Assembly (NCBI GenBank): GCA_021372355.1
Contig: JAJFUQ010000208.1
Location: 1-64,000, forward strand
Length of the DNA: 64,000 nt
Direction of reading: 5' to 3'
Source of the DNA: Nocardiaceae bacterium
GTDB lineage: Bacteria > Actinomycetota > Actinomycetes > Mycobacteriales > Mycobacteriaceae
A program made the position numbers and the translations under genes. A model generated the notes under the pieces. It saw only the letters and a program-made list of their open reading frames with translations. It searched no databases and had not been told where the DNA came from. Of the stretch, positions 6,200-14,057 are shown piece after piece (positions within the stretch are counted from its first letter, which is position 1; the number at the start of each line of letters is the position of its first letter).

Positions 6200-7900
6200 A
6201 TGACCGCACTCAACGAGCCGCTCGAACTTCCCAACGGGCAGATTCTGCCCAACCGCATCATGAAATCCGCACTGAGCGAGAGCCTCGCCGACCAGGCCGG
6301 CTCCCCCAACGAGCGCCTGGAGCAGCTCTACACCACGTGGGGTTCCGGCGGATTCGGGCTGCTCATCACCGGCAACGTCATGGTCGACGAGGATCACCTC
6401 GGCGAAGCCGGCAACGTCGTTCTCAACGAGAAGGCCGACCTCGAAGCCTTCACCAAGTGGGCCAAGGCCGGACGCGACCGCGGCACGCCGATCTGGATGC
6501 AGATCAACCACCCGGGACGTCAGGCGAACCCGATGATCACCGGCAAGCGCCCGGTTGCGCCGTCGGCAATCGCACCGAATCTCCCCGGCCTACCCGTTCC
6601 GGAAGCGCTTACCGCCGAACAAATTAAAGAGATCATCGCCCGGTTCGCTACCACCGCGAAGCTCGCCGAATCCGCTGGCTTTGACGGCGTCGAAATCCAC
6701 GCCGCCCACGGCTACCTCGTGTCGCAGTTCCTCTCGCCGCTGTCGAATCAGCGCGACGACGAATGGGGCGGCGACATCGAAGGCCGCATGAAGTTCGCGA
6801 TCGAGATCGTGCGCAGCATCCGTGCCACGGTCAGCCCCGGCTTCGCTGTCGGAATCAAGCTCAACTCCGCCGACTTCCAGCGCGGCGGCTTCACCGAGGA
6901 CGAGTCGCGCGAGGTGGTCAAGCGGCTGGCGCAGGAGAAGATCGACCTCATCGAAATCAGCGGTGGCACTTACGAATCCGCCGCGATGATCGGCCGGCCG
7001 CAACTCAAGTCAGCGAGCACGAAGGCCCGCGAGGCCTACTTCCTCGAGTACGCCGAGAAGGTGCGCGAAGACGCCGCCGGCATCCCGATCGCCGTCACCG
7101 GCGGATTCCGCACACGCGAGGCGATGAACCAGGCAATCGCCGACGGCGACTGCGATGTCGTTGGCATCGGACGCCCGACGGCCCTCATTCCGGACGCCGC
7201 GGAAGCTGTGCTCACCGGCGGTACCGATCGCCTGCCGACCGCGAACGTCACGCTGGGTGCACCGCCGGCGCTCCTCAAGCGCGTTCCGGCACTGAAGGCA
7301 GCGGAGGGAGGTCTCGACATGCAATGGCACCTCGACCAGATCCGTCTGATCAGCGACGGCAAGGCCTCCGATCCCCAGCGGCCAGCATGGCGAACGGCGA
7401 TCAGTGCCGCACGCCATCACGGTGTCGACGCGTTTCGCCAAAAGCGCGGCGGTGTCTCGCAACCGGTAAAGAATCGGTCGGTGGACAAGTTCACCCTCGA
7501 ACGCGCTGTCGGTCGCTACGTCGCAAACCCGCTCGTGAAAGCGCTCGGCAAGGTCGGCATCCAGACGACGTTCGCCACCGATCTCGAGACCGTCGGACGC
7601 AAGACCGGCCTCGCCCGTCGCGTTCCCGTCTCGGCCTCGTTCGACGAGACCGGCGCCTGGGTGATCTCCCAGCACGGCACCCGATCGGGTTGGGGCAGCA
7701 ACGTCACCTCGAACCCAGCGGTCCGGATTCGTCAGGGATCGCAATGGCGAACCGGCACTGCAGAATTCGTCTATGACGATGACGTCGACCAGCGGGCCCG
7801 CAGTTTCGCGCCTAACCCGGCGCTGGGCGCGTTGACGCTCGCCAGCTTCCGCGCTCTGCAGACCAAGCCGATTTCGGTGCGGATCACCTTCACGGACTAG
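6200..7900 (+). CDS. Old Yellow Enzyme-like ene-reductase fused to a Ddn-like F420-dependent reductase domain
   Basis: This 566-residue protein has two enzyme domains. Residues 1 to about 370 form an FMN-binding NADH:flavin oxidoreductase barrel, seen in QINHPGRQANP, GFDGVEIHAAHGYLVSQFLS (active-site His), LSNQRDDEWGG and the late phosphate-binding stretch PIAVTGGFRTREAM. A linker of about 55 residues follows. Residues from about 427 resemble the Ddn/F420-dependent nitroreductase family: TVGRKTGLARRVPVSASFDE, then AWVISQHGTRSGWGSNV and NPAVRIRQGSQWR. OYE domains reduce activated C=C bonds with NAD(P)H; Ddn-type domains use F420H2. It is divergent from and probably repressed by the adjacent TetR. 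The ribosome site AAGGAG precedes the ATG. A hairpin terminator follows. Substrate unknown. Confidence 0.87.
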   Translation: MTALNEPLELPNGQILPNRIMKSALSESLADQAGSPNERLEQLYTTWGSGGFGLLITGNVMVDEDHLGEAGNVVLNEKADLEAFTKWAKAGRDRGTPIWMQINHPGRQANPMITGKRPVAPSAIAPNLPGLPVPEALTAEQIKEIIARFATTAKLAESAGFDGVEIHAAHGYLVSQFLSPLSNQRDDEWGGDIEGRMKFAIEIVRSIRATVSPGFAVGIKLNSADFQRGGFTEDESREVVKRLAQEKIDLIEISGGTYESAAMIGRPQLKSASTKAREAYFLEYAEKVREDAAGIPIAVTGGFRTREAMNQAIADGDCDVVGIGRPTALIPDAAEAVLTGGTDRLPTANVTLGAPPALLKRVPALKAAEGGLDMQWHLDQIRLISDGKASDPQRPAWRTAISAARHHGVDAFRQKRGGVSQPVKNRSVDKFTLERAVGRYVANPLVKALGKVGIQTTFATDLETVGRKTGLARRVPVSASFDETGAWVISQHGTRSGWGSNVTSNPAVRIRQGSQWRTGTAEFVYDDDVDQRARSFAPNPALGALTLASFRALQTKPISVRITFTD

Positions 7901-7907
7901 GCAAGAG

Positions 7908-7944
7908 TGCAGGGAACTGATCGATCAGCGATCAGTTCCCTGCA
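7908..7944. terminator. Bidirectional hairpin terminator
   Basis: TGCAGGGAACTGATCG (7908-7923) and CGATCAGTTCCCTGCA (7929-7944) form a perfect 16-bp stem with the loop ATCAG. It lies between the end of the OYE/Ddn gene and the convergent AbiEi/DUF559 gene, whose stop codon and last codons are inside the structure. The 16-base right arm is repeated exactly at 8857-8872. Confidence 0.85.
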
Positions 7945-8785
7945 GTCTCAATGCGTCCTCGATCTCCGCCAAGACCTCCTCGGGCTCCCGATCCAACCGA
8001 TGCCAGTCGTATCGGAAGATGCGCCAACCAAGCCCGACCAAGTAGTTCTGCCGCCGCAAATCCTCGCTATTACGTTCGGCGTCCTTGTGCCACCTCCACC
8101 CGTCGACCTCGATCCCGAGCTTCGCCTCAACAAAGGCGGCATCGAGCTGAAACGGTCCGACAGCAAATTGTGGTCGCCACCCAGGTAACTCCCGGATGAT
8201 GCGATGGAGAAGCCGCTCAGCCGCGCTTCTCCCACCGTCGGCCGCCACGCGAAGCAGCACACCCGCGCGCGCCGAACCAGCCCGAGGCAGGTTTCGATCA
8301 TGCGCAATCTGCAACTGCCGCAATGACACCCGCGACTGCAACGCGCGATCCATCAGCACCGAATCAAGCGATTCCAGCACGGTCAACGGAACCGCTGTGA
8401 CGGCGAGTCCCGCGACGACAGTCAGGTCTTCCTCGGCCAACTTGCGCCGCCGGATATCCACTTTGGAACGTTCAATCCAGCGTTTCGTGGGGATGGTGAT
8501 CGTCGGACGATTCGGCGGGTCGTCCAGCAAGCCATGCCACCACGCAGCAGAGCGTCCATATGCCACCGCGTCCTTGCCGGCGCTAAGAACAGCAGCACGC
8601 AGCCGGGTTCGGTGCGATCGCGGATGCCCGTCGGCCAGGTAGACACCTTTCGCGAGGCGCACCCACAGCTTGCCACTGACTCTTCTTTGGATCGCCTGCA
8701 CCGACAGTCCGCAGGCAAGCGCCTGTTTCGTTGTGATGACTCCGTCTTGGATGACCAGAATGTCCGCAAGTGTTTGCCTGTCCAC
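7925..8785 (-). CDS. AbiEi-type winged-helix plus DUF559 (Vsr/PD-(D/E)XK-like) protein
   Basis: The 286-residue product combines two modules common in actinobacteria. Residues 1 to about 55 resemble the AbiEi_4 antitoxin winged helix (GVITTKQALACGLSVQAIQR, then LWVRLAKGVYLADG). Residues from about 200 to the end resemble DUF559, a very-short-patch-repair/PD-(D/E)XK-type nuclease fold: KLGIEVDGWRWHKDAERNSE, then RRQNYLVGLGWRIFRYDW. The Glu-Val-Asp and His-Lys-Asp patterns fit its putative metal site. No AbiEii toxin is beside it. Such genes are numerous and variably present in Mycobacteriales, and their role is unsettled (defence, mobile or solitary regulator). It is bracketed by two related hairpins sharing a 16-base exact repeat, which suggests a transferred cassette. 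Confidence 0.82.
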   Translation of the reverse strand: MDRQTLADILVIQDGVITTKQALACGLSVQAIQRRVSGKLWVRLAKGVYLADGHPRSHRTRLRAAVLSAGKDAVAYGRSAAWWHGLLDDPPNRPTITIPTKRWIERSKVDIRRRKLAEEDLTVVAGLAVTAVPLTVLESLDSVLMDRALQSRVSLRQLQIAHDRNLPRAGSARAGVLLRVAADGGRSAAERLLHRIIRELPGWRPQFAVGPFQLDAAFVEAKLGIEVDGWRWHKDAERNSEDLRRQNYLVGLGWRIFRYDWHRLDREPEEVLAEIEDALRLQGTDR

Positions 8786-8835
8786 GCCGGTTCAGACGGG
8801 CGTATCCACAAACCGGTTCCCGGAGCCGGGGAGAC

Positions 8836-8872
8836 TGCAGGAAACCCGTCGCTGACCGATCAGTTCCCTGCA
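8836..8872 (-). terminator. Imperfect hairpin terminator sharing an arm with the one at 7908
   Basis: TGCAGGAAAC (8836-8845) pairs with GTTCCCTGCA (8863-8872) with one mismatch. It sits two bases past the EamA gene stop and so would end that minus-strand transcript. Bases 8857-8872, CGATCAGTTCCCTGCA, are identical to 7929-7944. The AbiEi/DUF559 gene thus lies between two copies of a terminator-like sequence in direct orientation. Confidence 0.6.
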
Positions 8873-8873
8873 A

Positions 8874-9713
8874 TCACGCCCCGGACGCGATCATCCCAAC
8901 CGCGACCAGCGCCCCCGCAAGCCCGATCATCTGCACGCGAGACAAACGCTCCTTGAGCAACGCCATCGCCAGGAACACCGTCGCCGCTGGGTAGAGCGAA
9001 CCCAACACCGACACGACCGACAGCAGCGACCCCTGCAAGGCGAACATGATTGCGCCGGTTGCGGTCACTTCGAGCAGTCCGGCAAGCAGTGCCAACGGCA
9101 GCACCGATCGCGGTGGGAACTTGAACTCCGCGGCCGCGATTGCCGCTCCCCACACCACGACCGTCGAAGCAGCACGTGACGCAAGCAGCGGATACAGTCC
9201 GCCACCTGCCTCGATCTGATGCATACAAACGAACGCGATTCCGAAAGCCGAGCCGGAACCAAAGGCCAGCCACGCGGCAGTCGAAGAAATCCGCTCCCCG
9301 TCATGCCCGGGCTCGCGACTGACCATCACCACCGCGACGATGGCGACCAGGATTCCGACAACCGCCAGAACCTCAGGCCGCTCTCCGAGCCCGAATCCGA
9401 CGACCACCGGAATGCCCGCAACCAGTACGGCGGTTACCGGCGAAACGATCGACATCGGGCCAATGGCCATCGCGCGGTAGAACCACCACATCGCGAGACC
9501 AGCGAATACGCCGGAAGCGGCGCCCCAAGCCAAGCCGGCCACTGAAGCAGTTCCGCCGAACACCGGCACCAACAACGCGACTAAAAGAACAGACGCCGGA
9601 TACGACACCGCCACAATCCGCAGCGCGGCCGTACGTCGAGCCGCCACGCCTCCGACGAAATCTGCAATGCCGTAGCCCAAAGCTCCGACGAGCGCCAGAA
9701 CAACCGAGATCAT
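8874..9713 (-). CDS. EamA/DMT-superfamily transporter
   Basis: This 279-residue integral membrane protein has about ten hydrophobic helices arranged as two EamA repeats. The first repeat begins ALVGALGYGIADFVGGVAAR; the second covers TAAWLAFGSGSAFGIAFVCM and ends with the EamA-typical LYPAATVFLAMALLKERLSR and a final helix. The family (RhaT/YdcZ/EamA) exports or imports small metabolites such as amino acids and their analogues. No substrate can be assigned. The ATG at 9713 lies 44 bases beyond the smpB stop. It is on the same strand as smpB and could be read through from it. A hairpin immediately follows its stop. Confidence 0.87.
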   Translation of the reverse strand: MISVVLALVGALGYGIADFVGGVAARRTAALRIVAVSYPASVLLVALLVPVFGGTASVAGLAWGAASGVFAGLAMWWFYRAMAIGPMSIVSPVTAVLVAGIPVVVGFGLGERPEVLAVVGILVAIVAVVMVSREPGHDGERISSTAAWLAFGSGSAFGIAFVCMHQIEAGGGLYPLLASRAASTVVVWGAAIAAAEFKFPPRSVLPLALLAGLLEVTATGAIMFALQGSLLSVVSVLGSLYPAATVFLAMALLKERLSRVQMIGLAGALVAVGMIASGA

Positions 9714-9757
9714 CGACCGAGCCTCGACGCCGGATGTGCACTATCGGCGATCACCGA

Positions 9758-10231
9758 TCAGCGCATCCCTTTGACCCGACGGCCCAATTCGCGCGTGACC
9801 TCACGCTCGACGGTCCGCTTCGCGAGGTCCTGACGCTTGTCGTAGTCCTGCTTACCCTTGGCGAGCGCGAGTTCGACCTTCACTTTGCCGTCGTTGAAGT
9901 ACATCGACAGCGGCACGAGGGTCTGGTTGCCCTCGCGGGTCTTGCCGACCAAATGTTCGATCTCGCGCTTGTGCAGCAACAGCTTTCGCGTGCGGCGCGG
10001 CGCGTGGTTCGTCCACGAGCCCTGTCCGTACTCCGGGATGTGCAAGCCATGCAGCCATACCTCGCCGCGGTCGACGATCGCGAACGCATCGACGAGGGAC
10101 GCGTGGCCGAGACGCAGGCTCTTCACCTCGGTTCCGACGAGGGCGATGCCAGCTTCGTAGGTATCGAGGATCGTGTAGTTGTGCCGCGCCTTGCGATTCG
10201 TCGCAATGACCTGACGGCCCTTCTCCTTCAC
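9758..10231 (-). CDS. smpB: SsrA-binding protein SmpB
   Basis: The 157-residue product is a normal-length Smp[21 protein letters not shown] and [18 protein letters not shown] at the start, [20 protein letters not shown] in the middle, and the basic C-terminal tail [20 protein letters not shown] that enters the mRNA channel. SmpB delivers tmRNA to stalled ribosomes in trans-translation. The gene is the last of the conserved ftsE-ftsX-smpB string, 17 bases after ftsX. The tmRNA gene itself lies about 4.3 kb further on the same strand, separated by later-acquired genes. Confidence 0.97.
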   Translation of the reverse strand: MKEKGRQVIATNRKARHNYTILDTYEAGIALVGTEVKSLRLGHASLVDAFAIVDRGEVWLHGLHIPEYGQGSWTNHAPRRTRKLLLHKREIEHLVGKTREGNQTLVPLSMYFNDGKVKVELALAKGKQDYDKRQDLAKRTVEREVTRELGRRVKGMR

Positions 10232-10248
10232 GGCAATCCCCTACTTAC

Positions 10249-11148
10249 TCACTCACGCACATACATCCGCAGCGTCACATACGAGACCGCCGCGGCGAAA
10301 CCAACACCTGCCACCGCCAGAACAGGCGAGATGGTCAGTATGTCGCCGTTCGAGACTTTCGCAAAGTTGTTTACCCCGAACACCACACGGAAGACCACGT
10401 CGAGCACGAGCGGCCGGGCCACGAACAGCCCGCCGATCGCCAGCACCAGACCCGCGATCGCAGCGCACGTCGCCTCCAATACAAACGGCAACTGCGTGTA
10501 CCAGCGACTCGCTCCCACGAGCCGCATGATCCCTACTTCCGTCTTACGGGAGAACGCCGCGACCTGCACCATGTTCGCAATCAGCAGAAGCGCGGCCACG
10601 GCCTGCACGATCGCCACCGCAAACGCAGCGCGCTGCATACCCGTGAACAACTGAGTCAGCTGGTCGATAACCGTGCTCTGGTTCAACATGCTCTGCACGC
10701 CACGGCGGCCATCCACCACACTGGCGATCCCCGGCACGACGTCGGTGTCTTTCATCTTCACCATGAACGACGCCGGCAAAGCGTCCTTGCTGATGAGGTC
10801 GACGAACTCAGGCTGCCCCTCGAACACACGCTTGCGCGCGTCCTCCAACGTGGCGTCCTGGCTCATGAAGTCGACGTCGAGAACGCCCTTGACGTTGGCG
10901 AGGTCCTTCCAGAGCTGAACGCACACTTCCTGATGGCACGTCGGGTCGAACTGCGTCAGCTCGGGCGTGATGAACACCTGCGTCTGGAGCCGGTCGAGGA
11001 ACATATTCTTCGACTTCTCCGCCATCTTCACCACGAGCAGACCGCCGCCCAGCATCGCGAGCGAGATCGCGGTGGTCAGGATCATCGCGATGGTCATCGT
11101 GACGTTGCGGCGCAGGCCGCGACGGGTTTCCGACAGTACGAATCCCAT
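10249..11148 (-). CDS. ftsX: Cell division protein FtsX
   Basis: The 299-residue protein is the permease-like partner of FtsE. A first membrane helix (about 22-42) follows the conserved MGFVLSETRRGLRRNVTMTI start. An extracytoplasmic domain of about 130 residues contains the Cys pair in TCHQEVCVQLW. Three more helices form the C-terminal FtsX domain with KTEVGIMRLVGASRWYTQLP. With FtsE it activates peptidoglycan hydrolases (RipC-type NlpC/P60 proteins in mycobacteria) at the division site. It begins two bases after the ftsE stop and ends 17 bases before smpB. Confidence 0.97.
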   Translation of the reverse strand: MGFVLSETRRGLRRNVTMTIAMILTTAISLAMLGGGLLVVKMAEKSKNMFLDRLQTQVFITPELTQFDPTCHQEVCVQLWKDLANVKGVLDVDFMSQDATLEDARKRVFEGQPEFVDLISKDALPASFMVKMKDTDVVPGIASVVDGRRGVQSMLNQSTVIDQLTQLFTGMQRAAFAVAIVQAVAALLLIANMVQVAAFSRKTEVGIMRLVGASRWYTQLPFVLEATCAAIAGLVLAIGGLFVARPLVLDVVFRVVFGVNNFAKVSNGDILTISPVLAVAGVGFAAAVSYVTLRMYVRE

Positions 11149-11150
11149 GA

Positions 11151-11840
11151 CTACCGCCCCAGCCCGTAGACGGCGTGCTGCTCATCGCGTATGACCTTGC
11201 CGAGCTGCAACTCGACGACCCGACGGCGCATGGAGTCCACGAGGTGGTTGTCGTGCGTGGCCATGACGACCGTCGTGCCCATGCGGTTGATCCGCTCGAG
11301 CAGGGTCATGATCTCGTCGCTCGTCTCGGGATCGAGGTTTCCGGTCGGCTCGTCGGCGAGGAGCACGTCCGGATGGTTGACCAGCGCGCGAGCGATCGCG
11401 ACGCGCTGCTGCTCACCACCGGACAGCTCGCTCGGCCGCCGGCCAGCCTTACCGGCAAGGCCCACGAGATCCAACACCTTCGGGACCTCGCGATCGATCA
11501 CCGAACGTTTCTTGCCGATCACTTCCAGCGAGAACTCGACGTTCTCCCGGACCGTTTTCTGCTGCAGCAGGCGGAAGTCCTGGAACACGCAGCCGACGCG
11601 CTGACGCAGCTTCGGCACTTTGCGTCCCGGCAACTTGTTGACGTGGAAGCCGGCAACCCACACGTCTCCATAAGTTGGGACTTCCTCCCGCAGCAACAGG
11701 CGCATGAAGGTCGACTTACCCGACCCCGATGCTCCGATGACGAACACGAATTCGCCCTCGTCGATCTCGACATCGACCTTGCTCAGCGCGGGCCGCGTCG
11801 ATGTCTTGTACGACTTGGTGACGTTCTTCAGCCGGATCAC
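11151..11840 (-). CDS. ftsE: Cell division ATP-binding protein FtsE
   Basis: The 229-residue ABC ATPase starts at GTG 11840 ([20 protein letters not shown]) with GGAGG seven bases upstream. The longer open frame before this is a low-complexity read-through and not supported. It has Walker [10 protein letters not shown]-loop VFQDFRL, signature [15 protein letters not shown], Walker [13 protein letters not shown] and H-loop MATHD. FtsE powers FtsX, coupling ATP hydrolysis to activation of septal cell-wall hydrolases. It is two bases from ftsX. The preceding gene here is a sortase, not the usual Rv3103c-like protein. Confidence 0.97.
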   Translation of the reverse strand: MIRLKNVTKSYKTSTRPALSKVDVEIDEGEFVFVIGASGSGKSTFMRLLLREEVPTYGDVWVAGFHVNKLPGRKVPKLRQRVGCVFQDFRLLQQKTVRENVEFSLEVIGKKRSVIDREVPKVLDLVGLAGKAGRRPSELSGGEQQRVAIARALVNHPDVLLADEPTGNLDPETSDEIMTLLERINRMGTTVVMATHDNHLVDSMRRRVVELQLGKVIRDEQHAVYGLGR

Positions 11841-11865
11841 CGTTGTCCTCCAGGCGCTAGGGCGG

Positions 11866-12567
11866 TTACTCGTATGGTTGGGCGTCAACAAGTTTCGTGA
11901 TGACGACGAGGTTGTCGTAGGTGTCGCCACCCTCTGGGGTGGTGTCACACGTTTCGAGGATCAAGCGACCCTCGACGTTCGTCAGCAGGTCCGTCCGGTT
12001 CGCGAGTTCCTTCTTCGGAACCTTGAAAACCTGCTGGACCTTGTACGTCAACTCGCCGTCCGGTACCCCGACCGTCACGGTGTTGCCAACGCGTACCTTC
12101 TCGAGCGCTGCAAACGGCACGATCTCTCCGCTCGCATCGGCGTAGTTGTGTCCGACGATGAAAGCCGTTCCCGGAGAATGTGATCCGGGTTCGTTGCTGT
12201 CCGAGCGCCATACGGGGCGGTTATCGACCGGAACCACGCGGCCGTCGATCGCCTTGACGCCGTCTGGATTGAGTCCGGTCCGGGACAGAATCCCGTGCCC
12301 GATCTCAATCCAGAGTGGTTCGCCCTGCGGCACAAATGGAATGGCGGCCGTGCTCGTATCGGAATCCGGAGCGACGATAGGGATCGCCGTCTGTTCCATT
12401 ACGGGCAGGCCGCCGGTCTGCGCCGCGGTTGCGCTGTTGCCGGGGGCGGAAGCCCACACACCCAGCAACAGCGCACCGAGGGAGATTGCCACCACTGGCG
12501 TTGCGACTCGGACTCCGGAGCCTTTGAGCTCCGTCACCGCGGGTGCATCACCATTGGTTTCGGTCAT
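11866..12567 (-). CDS. Sortase (class E/F-like) with a missing catalytic arginine
   Basis: This 233-residue membrane protein has one N-terminal helix at about 20-40, a Pro/Thr-rich linker, and a sortase barrel. The active-site His is in FIVGHNYAD (His140) and the Cys in LILETCD (Cys207), matching the TLxTC motif. Sortases transfer surface proteins onto the cell wall using His, Cys and Arg. In relatives an Arg follows the Cys just before DNVVV. Here the matching stretch is [14 protein letters not shown], with Tyr at that place and no Arg between Cys207 and the last strand. Activity is therefore uncertain. Its ATG overlaps the TAA of the upstream surface protein by one base, which marks that protein as its probable substrate. 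Confidence 0.8.
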   Translation of the reverse strand: MTETNGDAPAVTELKGSGVRVATPVVAISLGALLLGVWASAPGNSATAAQTGGLPVMEQTAIPIVAPDSDTSTAAIPFVPQGEPLWIEIGHGILSRTGLNPDGVKAIDGRVVPVDNRPVWRSDSNEPGSHSPGTAFIVGHNYADASGEIVPFAALEKVRVGNTVTVGVPDGELTYKVQQVFKVPKKELANRTDLLTNVEGRLILETCDTTPEGGDTYDNLVVITKLVDAQPYE

Positions 12568-13583
12568 TAGCCGCGCTTCGAGCCCATCTTGCTGATCTGC
12601 TCGCGAGCCGTTGCGATCGCCGAGGTGACGATGGCACCGACCTTGGCCGGAGCAGCGCCGTCGGCAAGCAGAGCCTTGCGGCGAGCGACGACCGTGATCG
12701 CACCGAGAGCGATGAGGATCAGGCCGGCGATGCCGACTGCCCAGCGAAGCATCTGGCTGCTGGCGCTCAGGAGCACGTCCGCGGGGTTGCGGCCGGTGAC
12801 GACCTCAGCACCCGGGGTCGAGTTCGCGCACTCAGCACCCGAACCGTTGGAGCCGTTCGAGCCCGGGGCACCGTTCGAGCCGTTGCCGTGGCCGCTCGGA
12901 GCGGTGTACTCGCAGGGGGTGCACGAGTGGCTGCTGCCACCGTTGTTGCCACCCGGCGTGGTGTGTCCGCCGCCGTTGTTGCCGCCCGGGGTCGACTCCG
13001 CGCAGGGGTAGGTCGACTCGCCGGCAACACCGCTGCCCGGCGTGGTGCTCTGGCTCTCGACGCCCGAAGCCGGCGAGGTGCTCACGCTGCTGTCGCCGTT
13101 TCCGCCCGGCGTGGTGCTGGCGTCGTCAACGCCCGAGCCCGGGGTGTTTCCACCCGGAGTCGTGGTGGAGCTGTCAACGCCGCCCGAGGTCGGGTGGGTC
13201 GGGAAGGTGCCGCCCGGGATCTCCGAACCGTGGGTCGGGAGCTCGGAGCAGTCTGCAGCCTCAGCGGCAGCCTTGTTGGCTTCCTCGAGCTTCTTGGCGG
13301 CCTCGGCCTGCTTCTTCAGGGCCTCCTGGTAGCCAGGGGTGCCCTGGGCGGCCTCGACAGCCTTGTCAGCTGCAATCTTGTCGGCCTGAGCCTTCTGAGC
13401 TGCCTTTGCGGCCTGCTCAGCCTCGGTGCAGCCGTATTGGGGGGCGGTGACTGCGGGGGCGGTGGTGTCCGCGCTCACGCCACCATCGGCGAGTGCGACG
13501 CCGCCACCCAGCAGTGCGCTGATTGCAATGACAGTAGCGACGGTGGTGGAACGCGCTCCCGCCCGGATTTTGAGGCTGGTCAT
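12567..13583 (-). CDS. Secreted Thr/Pro/Gly-repeat surface protein, likely sortase substrate
   Basis: The 338-residue protein has a signal peptide (about 1-33, ending ALLGGGVALADG), a Cys-bounded Ala/Lys/Glu-rich segment predicted as coiled coil (about 52-110), then a long disordered stretch with repeated TTPGG, STPGG and TTPGS units and several Cys (about 111-255). It ends with AEVVTGRNPADVLL, one membrane helix near 280-300 and a basic tail with VARRKALL. That order (motif, helix, positive charges) is a cell-wall sorting signal, with AEVVTG replacing LPXTG. The adjacent, overlapping sortase gene supports this. It probably forms a wall-attached stalk or coat protein. Its promoter and the upstream terminator show that it is transcribed separately from the prfB block. 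Confidence 0.8.
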   Translation of the reverse strand: MTSLKIRAGARSTTVATVIAISALLGGGVALADGGVSADTTAPAVTAPQYGCTEAEQAAKAAQKAQADKIAADKAVEAAQGTPGYQEALKKQAEAAKKLEEANKAAAEAADCSELPTHGSEIPGGTFPTHPTSGGVDSSTTTPGGNTPGSGVDDASTTPGGNGDSSVSTSPASGVESQSTTPGSGVAGESTYPCAESTPGGNNGGGHTTPGGNNGGSSHSCTPCEYTAPSGHGNGSNGAPGSNGSNGSGAECANSTPGAEVVTGRNPADVLLSASSQMLRWAVGIAGLILIALGAITVVARRKALLADGAAPAKVGAIVTSAIATAREQISKMGSKRG

Positions 13584-13701
13584 CAGAAAATCTCCACTTC
13601 ATTTGCCGGTCTGCTCGCCGACCTGGATCGGCGCTCGGGGGTAACTTTCACCGATGTAAGTCACCTCGACACGATCCGACTCGGCACAGAGACCACTCCG
13701 A

Positions 13702-13729
13702 TACATAAGCCTTACTTTTTCGGTATCAA
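13702..13729 (-). promoter_or_regulatory. Predicted promoter for the surface protein-sortase unit
   Basis: On the minus strand TTGATA (13729-13724) is separated by 16 bases from TATGTA (13707-13702), a reasonable SigA-type -35/-10 pair. Transcription would start near 13695, leaving a leader of about 110 bases before the ATG at 13583. It lies just after the terminator of the preceding gene. Prediction only. Confidence 0.45.
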
Positions 13730-13761
13730 GAGCAAAAACCCGAACCTGCTACCGAATAGCA

Positions 13762-13795
13762 AAAGCGGTGATGAGCAAACGCTCATCACCGCTTT
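13762..13795. terminator. Hairpin terminator after the small membrane protein
   Basis: AAAGCGGTGATGAGC (13762-13776) and GCTCATCACCGCTTT (13781-13795) form a perfect 15-bp stem with a four-base loop. On the minus strand it is followed by TTGC, giving a TTTT run across the end of the stem. It is 13 bases past the stop of the gene at 13809-14057 and separates the prfB-side operon from the surface protein-sortase unit. Confidence 0.9.
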
Positions 13796-13808
13796 GGTTT
13801 CGGTCGAG

Positions 13809-14057
13809 TTATCCCTGAGAACTACCGGATGTTGGCGTGGATTCCGTGGACGGAGCAGGCGGCGTCGTGACCACCGGCTTGGAGGTCGTCGGAGGGGGCG
13901 CCTGAGTGGTTGTCGGTGCGGATTCCTCAGTCTGCGTGAGCAGCGGAATCATCTTGAGCGGCAAGCCACTTGACCCGTCTGGACGCACCAGGATGTACAG
14001 CACGAACGCGCCGAACCACACCGCCAGCATCACGGCCGTGGAGGTACGAATCTTCAT
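13809..14057 (-). CDS. Small membrane protein with Thr/Pro-rich tail (Rv3103c-like)
   Basis: The 82-residue product has one N-terminal membrane helix (TSTAVMLAVWFGAFVLYILV, about 5-24) followed by a short exported segment and a Thr/Pro/Ser-rich tail from about residue 46. Start overlaps the MscS gene stop by four bases (ATGA), so the two are translationally coupled. A proline-rich small membrane protein occupies this position in M. tuberculosis (Rv3103c). Its role is unknown; partnership with the channel is suggested by the overlap. A strong terminator follows. Confidence 0.8.
   Translation of the reverse strand: MKIRTSTAVMLAVWFGAFVLYILVRPDGSSGLPLKMIPLLTQTEESAPTTTQAPPPTTSKPVVTTPPAPSTESTPTSGSSQG

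Noticed and set aside
12780..13200. Short-period repeats in the surface protein gene as a possible CRISPR or minisatellite
   Set aside because: The repeats are coding TTPGG units in frame, irregular in spacing, with no spacers.
12543..13973. 476-residue frame opposite the surface protein
   Set aside because: It translates the complement of Thr/Pro/Gly repeats into Ala/Arg/Gly repeats; the minus-strand product has a signal peptide and sorting tail, so that strand is the coding one.
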